Positions 45,417 to 56,651 of a stretch of 64,000 nt of DNA are shown piece after piece. A program made the position numbers and the translations under genes. Location: the NCBI RefSeq assembly GCF_014649115.1, contig NZ_BMSK01000003.1:372001-436000 (forward strand), written 5' to 3'. Below the pieces are notes generated by a model, which was given only the letters and a program-made list of their open reading frames with translations, was not told the DNA's origin and made no database searches. How positions within the stretch are numbered: the first letter of the stretch is position 1; the number at the start of each line of letters is the position of its first letter. The DNA is from Streptomyces eurythermus (GTDB lineage Bacteria; Actinomycetota; Actinomycetes; Streptomycetales; Streptomycetaceae).

Positions 45417-47992
45417 CCGTTCTGAAGACCTCGATGCGCAACTTCGTCGCGCACAAGGGACGCATGGCACTGTCGGCGGTCGCCGTGCTGCTGTCGGTGG
45501 CGTTCGTGTGCGGCACGCTGGTGTTCACCGACACGATGAACACCACCTTCGACAAGCTGTTCCAGGCCACGGCGTCCGACGTCCAGGTCAGCGCCAAGAG
45601 CGCCTCCGACACCGGGGAGACCACCTCCCGCACCGGCAAGCCGCCCGTCCTGCCGGCCTCGGTCGTCGGCAAGGTCCGCGGTGCCCAGGGCGTGCGGTCG
45701 GCCGAGGGCACGGTGTTCTCCACCTCGGTGACCGTCGTGGACGCCGACAAGGACAAGCTGTCGCCCAGCAGCGGCGGGCCCACCATCGTCGGCAGCTGGA
45801 ACGGCAACGACGCCCGCACCATGGAGATCGCCTCCGGCACGGCCCCCAAGGGCCCCGGTCAGGTGATGGTCGACGCCGACACCGCCGACCGGCACCAACT
45901 GAAGCGCGGTGACGAGATCGGCCTCATCACGGCCGTCGGCACGCACCACGCGCGCGTGTCCGGCATCGCCGCCTTCAAGGTCACCAACCCCGGCGCGGCG
46001 ATCTTCTACCTGGACACCAGGACCGCCCAGCAGACCCTCGTCGGCCGCACCGGCGTCTACACCAACGTCAACGTCACCGCCGCCAAGGGCGTGAGCGACG
46101 AGCAGCTGAAGAAGAACGTCGTCGCCGTCCTCGGCCACGACTACAAGGTGCAGACCGCCAAGGAGGTCGCCGACGCCAACCAGAAGCAGCTCCAGAGCTT
46201 CCTGGACGTCATGAAGTACGCGATGCTCGGCTTCGCCGGGATCGCCTTCCTGGTCGGCATCTTCCTGATCGTCAACACCTTCTCCATGCTGGTCGCCCAG
46301 CGCACCCGGGAGATCGGCCTGCTGCGCGCCATCGGCTCCTCCCGCAAGCAGGTCAACCGCTCGGTGCTGGTGGAGGCCCTGCTGCTGGGCGTGGCCGGCT
46401 CCGTCCTCGGCGTCGGCGCGGGCGTCGGCCTCGCCATCGGCCTGATGAAGCTCATGGGGCAGATGGACATGAAGCTGTCCACCGACGACCTGACGGTGGC
46501 CTGGACCACCCCCGCGCTCGGCCTGCTCCTCGGCGTGGTCGTCACCGTCCTCGCCGCCTACCTGCCGGCCCGGCGCGCCGGCAAGGTCTCCCCGATGGCC
46601 GCCCTGCGCGACGCCGGTGCCCCCGCCGACGCCCGGGCCGGGGCCGTCCGCGCCGTCCTCGGCCTGCTGCTGACCGCCGCCGGCGGCTGGAGCCTGTACG
46701 CGGCCGCCACCGCCGAGAAGGCCAAGACCGGCTCCGGCTGGCTGGGCCTGGGCGTGCTGCTCACCCTGATCGGCTTCGTCGTCGTCGGCCCGCTGCTCGC
46801 CGGCGCGCTGGTCCGCGTCCTCGGCGCGGTCCTCCTGCGGGTCTTCGGACCCGTCGGCCGGATGGCCGAGCGCAACGCGCTGCGCAACCCGCGCCGCACC
46901 GGCGCCACCGGCGCCGCCCTGATGATCGGCCTGGCCCTCGTGGCGTGCCTGTCGGTGGTCGGTTCCTCCATGGTGGCCTCCGCCACCGACCAGCTGGACA
47001 AGACCGTCGGCACGGACTTCATCGTCCAGGAGGACAACGGCCAGGTCATCACCAAGCAGGCGGTCCAGGCCGTCAAGGACACCCCGGGCCTGGCCCGGGT
47101 CACCGAGTACAAGCTCCTGGACGCCACCCTGACCACGCCGGACGGCCGTACCGTCCCGAAGGAGACGATCAACGCGGCCGACCCGACGTACGCCCAGGAC
47201 GTGCGTACCAAGACCGTCGCCGGCAGCCTCGCCGACGCCTACCGGCCGGACTCGATGTCCGTCTTCGAGGGCTTCGCGAAGGAGCACGGCATCAAGCTCG
47301 GCTCCACGGTCGCCGTCCGCTTCGAGGACGGCGGGACGGCGAAGCTGACCGTCCGCGCGATCACCAGCGACGAGGCCGTCGTCGACAAGGGCGCGATGTA
47401 CGCGTCCATCGCCACCGTCGCCAAGTACGTCCCCGCCGACCGGATGCCGCTGGACGACCTGCTGTTCGCCACCGCCAAGGAGGGCCAGGAGAAGGCCGCC
47501 TACCAGGCGCTGAAGTCGGCGCTGCACGAGTTCCCGCAGTACACCGTGCGCGACCAGACCGACTACAAGCAGGAACTGAAGGACCAGATCGGCCAGCTGC
47601 TGAACATGATCTACGGCCTGCTCGCGCTGGCGATCATCGTCGCGGTCCTCGGCGTGGTGAACACCCTGGCGCTGTCCGTGGTCGAGCGGACCCGGGAGAT
47701 CGGCCTGATGCGGGCCATCGGCCTCTCCCGCCGCCAGCTGCGCCGCATGATCCGCCTGGAGTCCGTGGTGATCGCCGTCTTCGGCGCCCTGCTGGGCCTC
47801 GGCCTCGGCATGGGCTGGGGCGCCACCGCGCAGAAGCTCCTCGCCCTGGAGGGCCTGAAGGTCCTCGACATCCCCTGGCCGACGATCACCGGCGTGTTCA
47901 TCGGCTCGGCCTTCGTGGGCCTGTTCGCCGCGCTGGTCCCGGCGTTCCGGGCGGCCCGGATGAACGTGCTGCGCGCGATCGCCACCGACTAG
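45413..47992 (+). CDS. ABC transporter permease (FtsX/MacB superfamily)
   Basis: An 859-residue membrane protein. One N-terminal helix is followed by a large extracellular domain and an FtsX core (MLGFAGIAFLVGIFLIVNTF with AQRTREIGLLRAIGSSRKQV). The pattern is then duplicated (helix near 500, second extracellular domain, and VERTREIGLMRAIGLSRRQLRR). The layout is the large duplicated actinobacterial FtsX type. GTG at 45413 overlaps the ATPase stop. The substrate is unknown. Confidence 0.92.
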   Translation: MTVLKTSMRNFVAHKGRMALSAVAVLLSVAFVCGTLVFTDTMNTTFDKLFQATASDVQVSAKSASDTGETTSRTGKPPVLPASVVGKVRGAQGVRSAEGTVFSTSVTVVDADKDKLSPSSGGPTIVGSWNGNDARTMEIASGTAPKGPGQVMVDADTADRHQLKRGDEIGLITAVGTHHARVSGIAAFKVTNPGAAIFYLDTRTAQQTLVGRTGVYTNVNVTAAKGVSDEQLKKNVVAVLGHDYKVQTAKEVADANQKQLQSFLDVMKYAMLGFAGIAFLVGIFLIVNTFSMLVAQRTREIGLLRAIGSSRKQVNRSVLVEALLLGVAGSVLGVGAGVGLAIGLMKLMGQMDMKLSTDDLTVAWTTPALGLLLGVVVTVLAAYLPARRAGKVSPMAALRDAGAPADARAGAVRAVLGLLLTAAGGWSLYAAATAEKAKTGSGWLGLGVLLTLIGFVVVGPLLAGALVRVLGAVLLRVFGPVGRMAERNALRNPRRTGATGAALMIGLALVACLSVVGSSMVASATDQLDKTVGTDFIVQEDNGQVITKQAVQAVKDTPGLARVTEYKLLDATLTTPDGRTVPKETINAADPTYAQDVRTKTVAGSLADAYRPDSMSVFEGFAKEHGIKLGSTVAVRFEDGGTAKLTVRAITSDEAVVDKGAMYASIATVAKYVPADRMPLDDLLFATAKEGQEKAAYQALKSALHEFPQYTVRDQTDYKQELKDQIGQLLNMIYGLLALAIIVAVLGVVNTLALSVVERTREIGLMRAIGLSRRQLRRMIRLESVVIAVFGALLGLGLGMGWGATAQKLLALEGLKVLDIPWPTITGVFIGSAFVGLFAALVPAFRAARMNVLRAIATD

Positions 47993-48075
47993 CGCACCGG
48001 CCCGCCCGGCCACCGCGCACCGCGGGGCCGGGCCGTGGCCGACGGCCACCGCACACGGGGGTTGCGGGGGAGCGT

Positions 48076-48111
48076 CCGGCGCCGGGAAGCCTTGGGGCTT
48101 CCCGGCGCCGG
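48076..48111 (+). terminator. Strong terminator between ABC operon and mfd
   Basis: A 16-bp perfect GC-rich stem (CCGGCGCCGGGAAGCC against GGCTTCCCGGCGCCGG) with a TTGG loop lies 84 bases after the permease stop. Confidence 0.85.
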
Positions 48112-48281
48112 GTCGTACGCGCCGCACGATCCGGGAGTTTTCCACAGGGCCCCTGCCCAGGGCGCGGGGTTGTCCACAGGCTCCAGCGGCGCCGCCGACA
48201 CCGTCGTACGCTGGACAGCCCCGGCCCGTCGCACGAGTCGGGCCCTTCGTGTTGCCGACCCCCTGGACGGAAAAAGCCTCC

Positions 48282-51818
<3,537 letters not shown>

Positions 51819-51855
51819 CGGCCGCCGGGGCGGGGACGGTGGACGACAGCCGGGC

Positions 51856-51911
51856 CCGGGAGCGGGACGCGTGGACGGGATGAGGACCGGGAGCGGGACG
51901 GGTGGACGGGA
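51856..51911. repeat. 25-bp direct repeat upstream of MerR gene
   Basis: The segment at 51856-51880 is repeated at 51887-51911 with 24 of 25 bases identical (core GAGCGGGACG, then GTGGACGGGA). It lies between mfd and the MerR start. Confidence 0.65.
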
Positions 51912-51923
51912 ACGGGGGCGCGC

Positions 51924-52283
51924 GTGCGGATCGGTGAGCTGGCCGAGGCGACCGGAGCGACACCGCGCGCCCTGCGCCACTACGAACAGCAGGGCCTGAT
52001 CACCTCCGCCCGCGCGGCCAACGGCTACCGCGAGTACGACGCCGGTGCGGTCGTACGGGTGCGCAACATCCGCCGGCTGCTCGCGGCGGGCCTCACCCTG
52101 GACGACGTCCTGGTGTTCCTGCCCTGCCTCGACGGTGACGTCACCGCCGGCCCCGCCTCCGCCCGGGCGCTGGAGGTCGCCCGGGACCGGCTGGCCGTCC
52201 TGGACGCCCGCATCGCGGCCCAGACTGAGTTGCGGGACCGGCTGGCGACGGCCCTGCGGGAGGCGGGCGCCGAGGTTCCCTGA
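51924..52283 (+). CDS. MerR-family transcriptional regulator
   Basis: A 119-residue regulator. The N-terminal winged helix reads MRIGELAEATGATPRALRHY with EQQGLITSARAANGYREY. A long dimerisation helix follows (SARALEVARDRLAVLDARIAAQTELRDRL). No cysteines in the usual metal-site positions are seen apart from PCLDG, so it is not a clear metal sensor. GTG at 51924 is the start. It converges on the SDR gene, whose promoter has a MerR-type dyad, so it is that gene's likely regulator. Confidence 0.9.
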   Translation: MRIGELAEATGATPRALRHYEQQGLITSARAANGYREYDAGAVVRVRNIRRLLAAGLTLDDVLVFLPCLDGDVTAGPASARALEVARDRLAVLDARIAAQTELRDRLATALREAGAEVP

Positions 52284-52313
52284 CGTGCCCAGGGTCCGCT
52301 GATGAGGGTTCGG

Positions 52314-53090
52314 TCAGGAGACGACCGCGCCGCCGTCCACGGGCAGCACGACCCCGGTCACGAACGACGCCCGCGGGGAGGCCAGGCGGGTGACGGCCCA
52401 GGCGACCTCCTCGGGGCGGCCGATCCGGCCGAGCGGGGTGTGGGCGAGCTGCCACTGCCGGATGGCGTCCCGCTGCTCGGGGGTGTGACCGGAGTGGTCG
52501 GCGATCGGCGTGTCGATCGCGCCCGGCGCCACCGCGACCACCCGGATGCCGTGCGGCGCCAGCTCCACCGCCCAGCTGCGGGTCAGCACCTCCAGCGCCG
52601 TCTTGCCCGCCGCGTACAGCGAGTTGCCGGGCCAGCCGCGCTGGCCCACCGCCGTCGTCACGTTCACCACGACCCCCCGGCTCTCCTCCAGCGCGGGCAG
52701 CGCGGCCTGGGTGAGCAGCACGGGCGCGAGGAGGTTGGTCTCCAGCAGCGGCCGTACCGACGCGCGGGTGTAGCTGCGCAGCGAGTCGGTGGTGACGACG
52801 GCCGCGTTGTTGACCAGCACGTCGATCCGGCCGTAGCGCTCCAGCACGGCCCGGACGACGGCGGCGGGCCCGTCCTCGGCGGTCAGGTCGGCGGACAGGG
52901 GCGTGATCCCGGGGTGCCCCTCGGCGGTCTCGGCCAGCGGCGCGCGGCGGCGGCCGACGGCGACGACCCGGGCGCCCTCGGCGGCGAACGCGCGCGCCGT
53001 CGCCCGGCCGATGCCGGTGCCGGCACCGGTCACGAGGACGGTACGCGGGTGATCGGCGGGGCTGGTGCGGGAGGTGCTGTTCTCGCTCAT
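52314..53090 (-). CDS. Short-chain dehydrogenase/reductase
   Basis: A 258-residue classical SDR. The cofactor loop is VLVTGAGTGIGRATARAF, with NNAAVV and catalytic YAAGK (Tyr-x-x-x-Lys). An Arg in VAVGRRRAPLAE suggests NADPH. The C-terminal VTGVVLPVDGGAVVS is standard. ATG at 53090 lies only 34 bp from a -35-like TTGACC, so the message may be leaderless. The substrate is unknown. Confidence 0.92.
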   Translation of the reverse strand: MSENSTSRTSPADHPRTVLVTGAGTGIGRATARAFAAEGARVVAVGRRRAPLAETAEGHPGITPLSADLTAEDGPAAVVRAVLERYGRIDVLVNNAAVVTTDSLRSYTRASVRPLLETNLLAPVLLTQAALPALEESRGVVVNVTTAVGQRGWPGNSLYAAGKTALEVLTRSWAVELAPHGIRVVAVAPGAIDTPIADHSGHTPEQRDAIRQWQLAHTPLGRIGRPEEVAWAVTRLASPRASFVTGVVLPVDGGAVVS

Positions 53091-53103
53091 GCCGGGATCG
53101 TCG

Positions 53104-53127
53104 GACCCTGACGCCAATGACAAGGTC
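53104..53127 (-). promoter_or_regulatory. MerR-type operator at SDR promoter
   Basis: GACCCTGACGCCAATGACAAGGTC is a 24-bp imperfect dyad. Its minus strand begins GACCTTG and ends CAGGGTC (6 of 7 paired). The -35-like TTGACC overlaps its edge. MerR proteins bind such dyads between -35 and -10; a MerR gene converges on this SDR gene. Confidence 0.6.
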
Positions 53128-53279
53128 AAACGGCGTCTGTTCACCGGGATGAAACAGCACTTGTCATGGCATCGGTGGACAACGCCCCATCTGCTGGGCG
53201 GCGACGGGAAGTTACCGTGGAGAGCGGAACGACCCGCCCCGCTTGAAGGGCGGACCAGCACGAGCAAGGGGGGCGCACC

Positions 53280-53996
53280 GTGACGCGTCTGAGGAGCGGG
53301 GTGGTCACCGCCGTGGCCACGCTGGTCGCCGTGACCGGCTGCACGGCCGAGCAGGACAAGGGGGCCGCCGGGCCCGGGGAGGCCAAGGGCGGCGGCGCGG
53401 CCCTGGCCGCCGTCGGCTCACTGACCGTCAAGGGGCGCGCGCCGAAGACCGGTTACTCCCGCGACCGGTTCGGCACCGCCTGGGCGGACACCGACTCCAA
53501 CTCCTGCGACACCCGCGACGACATCCTCAAACGCGACCTGAAGGACGTGAAGTTCACCGGCGGCACCTGCAAGGTCACCTACGGACTGCTGGACCCCGAC
53601 CCCTACTCCGGCAAGGAGATCACCTACCGGCGCGGCCGCAGCCAGGTCGACATCGACCACGTCGTGGCCCTCTCCGACGCCTGGCAGAAGGGCGCCAAGT
53701 ACTGGGACCCGAGCAAGCGCATCGCCCTCGCCAACGACCCGCTCAACCTCCTCGCCGTCGACGCGCCCACCAACCGCGGCAAGGGCGACGGCGACGCGGC
53801 CACCTGGCTCCCGCCCAACAAGGCCTACCGGTGCGAGTACGTCGCCGCCCAGGTGGCGGTCAAGAAGAAGTACGGCCTGTGGGTCACCGCCGCCGAACAG
53901 TCGGCCATGAAGAAGGTCCTCGCCGGCTGCCCGGACCAGAAACTGCCCACCGGCGGCAACCCGACCCGGGCCCCCGAACGCTTCCGGGCCCGGTGA
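53280..53996 (+). CDS. Secreted lipoprotein with DUF1524/GmrSD-C HNH-like domain
   Basis: A 238-residue protein. The lipoprotein signal is VVTAVATLVAVTGC with Cys21 in a VTGC lipobox. The HNH-like core is QVDIDHVVALSDAWQKGAKYW, followed by NDPLNLLAVDAPTNRGKGD and ATWLPPNKAYRCEY, which matches the DUF1524 family found at the C-terminus of GmrSD. In Streptomyces such exported proteins probably degrade external DNA for nutrients. GTG at 53280 follows AAGGGGGG. Confidence 0.88.
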   Translation: MTRLRSGVVTAVATLVAVTGCTAEQDKGAAGPGEAKGGGAALAAVGSLTVKGRAPKTGYSRDRFGTAWADTDSNSCDTRDDILKRDLKDVKFTGGTCKVTYGLLDPDPYSGKEITYRRGRSQVDIDHVVALSDAWQKGAKYWDPSKRIALANDPLNLLAVDAPTNRGKGDGDAATWLPPNKAYRCEYVAAQVAVKKKYGLWVTAAEQSAMKKVLAGCPDQKLPTGGNPTRAPERFRAR

Positions 53997-54045
53997 CCGG
54001 GTAAATCACTGTCCTGGGCGGGCCCGCCCGCCTACCGTGACCGGC

Positions 54046-54789
54046 ATGCACATCAAGGTGAGCAACCTCGCCGAGCGGCCCGACCGGCTGCCGGCGGTGT
54101 TCGACATGCCCGACACCTGGCCCGAGTTCGTCACCAACGACCCCGTAGGCGCCACCCATTACGGGCGTATCCCCACCGAACTGCCGGAATACGCGCTGTT
54201 CGCCGAGGACGAGGACGGCCGGGTCGTCGCCCACGCCTACAGCGTGCCCTTCGCCCTGAACGCGCCGGGCCGGGGCACCCTGCCCGCCCGGGGCTGGGAC
54301 CAGGTCCTGGCGTGGGCCTTCGCCGACCTGCGCCACGGCACCCGCCCGGACACGGTGAGCGCCATCTCGGTCACCATCGCCCCGCACGCCCAGGGCCTCG
54401 GCCTGTCCGCCGTGCTGCTCTCCGCGATGCGGGACAACGCCCGCGAGCGCGGCTTCCGCGAGGTCGTCGCCCCCGTCCGGCCGAGCGCCAAGCACCGCGA
54501 ACCGCACACCCCGATCGCCGAGTACGCCCACCGGGTCCGCCCCGACGGGCTGCCCGAGGATCCGTGGCTGCGCGTCCACGCCCGGGCCGGCGCCACCGTC
54601 GACTCCATCGCCCCGGCCTCCATGACCGTCGGCGCCTCGCTGGAGGAGTGGCGCCGCTGGACCGGGCTGCCCTTCGACCGGCCCGGCGACATCGAGGTGC
54701 CCGGCGCGCTGGTCCCGGTCCGCTGCGAACCGGAGCGCGGGTACGCCGTCTACGTCGAACCCAACGTCTGGATGCGGCACCCGCTGTGA
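54046..54789 (+). CDS. GNAT-like acetyltransferase
   Basis: A 247-residue protein. The acetyl-CoA region reads VSAISVTIAPHAQGLGLSAVLLSAMRDNARERGFREVVAPVRPS. The N-terminus MHIKVSNLAERPDRLPAVF is followed by a long C-terminal extension ending VEPNVWMRHPL. ATG at 54046 is chosen; TACCGT lies about 8 bp upstream, which suggests a -10 element and a leaderless message. A GTG at 54037 is the alternative start. Confidence 0.82.
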   Translation: MHIKVSNLAERPDRLPAVFDMPDTWPEFVTNDPVGATHYGRIPTELPEYALFAEDEDGRVVAHAYSVPFALNAPGRGTLPARGWDQVLAWAFADLRHGTRPDTVSAISVTIAPHAQGLGLSAVLLSAMRDNARERGFREVVAPVRPSAKHREPHTPIAEYAHRVRPDGLPEDPWLRVHARAGATVDSIAPASMTVGASLEEWRRWTGLPFDRPGDIEVPGALVPVRCEPERGYAVYVEPNVWMRHPL

Positions 54790-54820
54790 CCCCGCGCCGG
54801 GCCCGGCCCCGTACCGGCCC

Positions 54821-55570
54821 TTACAGCGCGTCCAGGTCGACGATCTCCCCGGTGGGCTTGTCCGCGGGGACCGGCCGGTCGAAGTCGCTGAAGGCCAGGT
54901 GGATCTGCTCCTTGGCCTTGGCGCCGCTGTCGATCCGCAGCAGGTACGGCTTGCCCTCGGTCGCCACGTGCGCCGTGTAGTCGTCCTCGCCGTCCTTCTC
55001 GTGCAGGACGATCGCGGGCTTGCCGTCGACCGTCGTGGTCTTGCCGCGGGTGGCCTCCGTGTCGCCGTCCTTCATGTCACCGAGGATCGTGTCCAGGTCG
55101 CAGAAGCTCGCGATGTCCTTGGCGTCCTGGCCCTTGGCGGCCATCTTGGTCCACTTACCGGCGAGCATGTCGACCGCCGCGTCGGTGTCCTCCTTGGACT
55201 CGCCCTCGCTCTGGGCGCGCAGGAACTTCTCGTCGTACTTCATGTAGACCGTGCCGCCGGACCTGATCAGATCGGCCTTGCCCTGGCCGTTCATGCTCAG
55301 CGAGCCGGCGCACCGGCCCTGCTTGTCGAGCGCCATGTCGATGTCGATGAAGCCCTTGCTCTCGTCGTCGGGGACCCGGCCCTTCATCCGCAGCGACGAG
55401 GAACCGGTGGTGGTCTTCATCGACCGCTCGACGATCTGACCGCCGCTCAGCCCGGCGAACGGGCCCTTCGGCTTGCTGCCGGCCGAGTCGTCCCCGGACT
55501 GGCAGCCGGTGGTGAGGCCGGCGGTGGCCGCGGCGGCGAGACAGAGAGCGGCAAATGCGGTACGACGCAT
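54821..55570 (-). CDS. Lipoprotein of LolA/LprG-like type
   Basis: A 249-residue protein with a lipoprotein signal (FAALCLAAAATAGLTTGC, Cys23). The body is beta-rich with SLRMKGRVPDDESKGFIDIDM, GGTVYMKYDEKFLR and YLLRIDSGAKAKEQIHLAFSDF, like the LppX/LprG lipid-binding fold. No catalytic residues are expected. ATG at 55570 follows AAGGAA. It may carry lipids or sense the envelope; the family match is by fold pattern only. Confidence 0.8.
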   Translation of the reverse strand: MRRTAFAALCLAAAATAGLTTGCQSGDDSAGSKPKGPFAGLSGGQIVERSMKTTTGSSSLRMKGRVPDDESKGFIDIDMALDKQGRCAGSLSMNGQGKADLIRSGGTVYMKYDEKFLRAQSEGESKEDTDAAVDMLAGKWTKMAAKGQDAKDIASFCDLDTILGDMKDGDTEATRGKTTTVDGKPAIVLHEKDGEDDYTAHVATEGKPYLLRIDSGAKAKEQIHLAFSDFDRPVPADKPTGEIVDLDAL

Positions 55571-55741
55571 GGGGGTTCCTTGCTGAGAGAGGTGTTCTGG
55601 TGAGCGGGGAGCCGGACGGCTCCGTGGGGATGAGTGGTACGGGGTGAGCGGTACGGGGGTTCTACGGGTTGTGCGGGGTGGTGCCGTGGCGGCGCGGGGT
55701 GTGGGGGTGTGGGTGTCCCCGCGCCGGGGTGGGCAAACGGG

Positions 55742-56461
55742 TCAGGCCTTCTTCCAGTCGCCGCAGTCGTCGGTCTTGAAGTAGCGGTCCGACGCGCTGA
55801 TGGTGACGACGGCCGTACCGGTCACATGGTCACCGGCGAGGAACGAGTCCGGGCCGTGCTCGGCGTCCTTGGTGCGCTCCCAGTAGCAGGAGCCGCCGGT
55901 GTTCCCGGTCGACTTGTAGGTGCCCGGCGCGATGTCCGTCCCCACCTTGAACATGCCCGCGTCGCCGTCCATGGAGGTGGCGGGAGTGCCCTTTGCCGTG
56001 GGGGCGGTCGGGTCCACGAGCTCCCAGTCGGCGCAGCCGTAGATCCGGAACACCTTGTCGGTGGGCATGACGGTCACGTAACCCGTGCCGTTGACACGGT
56101 CGCCGGCGAGTGTGGCGTCCGGTTGGCCGGAGGCGTCCCTGGCGCGCTCCCAGTAGCACGTGTCATCGGGGTTGCCGGTCGTGCGGTATGTCCCCGGCTC
56201 GATGTCGGTGCCCACCCGGTAGTCGCCGTTGTCCCCGAAGGCGGTCTTCTTCTCGGCCGCCTGGGCTCCCCTTGAGTCAGCGGAGCCGACCGAATTCTCG
56301 CTGGCACCGCCGGGCTTGTGTGGGGCCGAGGGCGAGGAGCCGGCCCGGGCGCCGTCGCCCGAACCGCCGCCCTTGGAATGGCTGCCGGCGGTGGCGGACA
56401 CGGCCCCGATGACGGCGAGCCCCACCACCGCACCGAACGCGAGCCTGGCCTTCATGCCCAT
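55742..56461 (-). CDS. Membrane-anchored protein with two repeated domains
   Basis: A 239-residue protein. One N-terminal helix (LAFGAVVGLAVIGAVSATAG), a Ser/Gly linker, then two copies of a 70-residue domain. Repeat 1 is DYRVGTDIEPGTYRTTGN ... CYWERARDASG ... YGCADW; repeat 2 is MFKVGTDIAPGTYKSTGN ... CYWERTKDAEH ... DDCGDW. Each has one CYWER and one late Cys, probably a disulfide pair. ATG at 56461 has GGGGAGGG 8 bp upstream. It is divergent from the methylase-like gene, sharing the TGTGAAC palindrome region. Confidence 0.82.
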   Translation of the reverse strand: MGMKARLAFGAVVGLAVIGAVSATAGSHSKGGGSGDGARAGSSPSAPHKPGGASENSVGSADSRGAQAAEKKTAFGDNGDYRVGTDIEPGTYRTTGNPDDTCYWERARDASGQPDATLAGDRVNGTGYVTVMPTDKVFRIYGCADWELVDPTAPTAKGTPATSMDGDAGMFKVGTDIAPGTYKSTGNTGGSCYWERTKDAEHGPDSFLAGDHVTGTAVVTISASDRYFKTDDCGDWKKA

Positions 56462-56535
56462 GGTGAATCCCTCCCCGAATACGGCGGCATCCCCCTCCGG
56501 CGACCGCTCGTTCGCTGGGTCAATAACAGCAGAGC

Positions 56536-56563
56536 GTGTGAACCGAGTCAACACGGTTCACAC
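56536..56563. promoter_or_regulatory. Palindromic TGTGAAC operator
   Basis: GTGTGAACCG (56536-56545), AGTCAACA, then CGGTTCACAC (56554-56563) form a perfect 10-bp inverted repeat with an 8-bp spacer. It lies 75 bp from the divergent membrane-protein start and 88 bp from the methylase-like start. The same TGTGAAC word is repeated 16 times inside the methylase-like gene. Confidence 0.75.
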
Positions 56564-56651
56564 TTGAGGGTGTGTACACGGTCGTGAACCCCTGGATCTT
56601 TGTGTACGCCGGTATGCTCGGCGCACACACGGGACGAGGGGAGCGAAGCCG

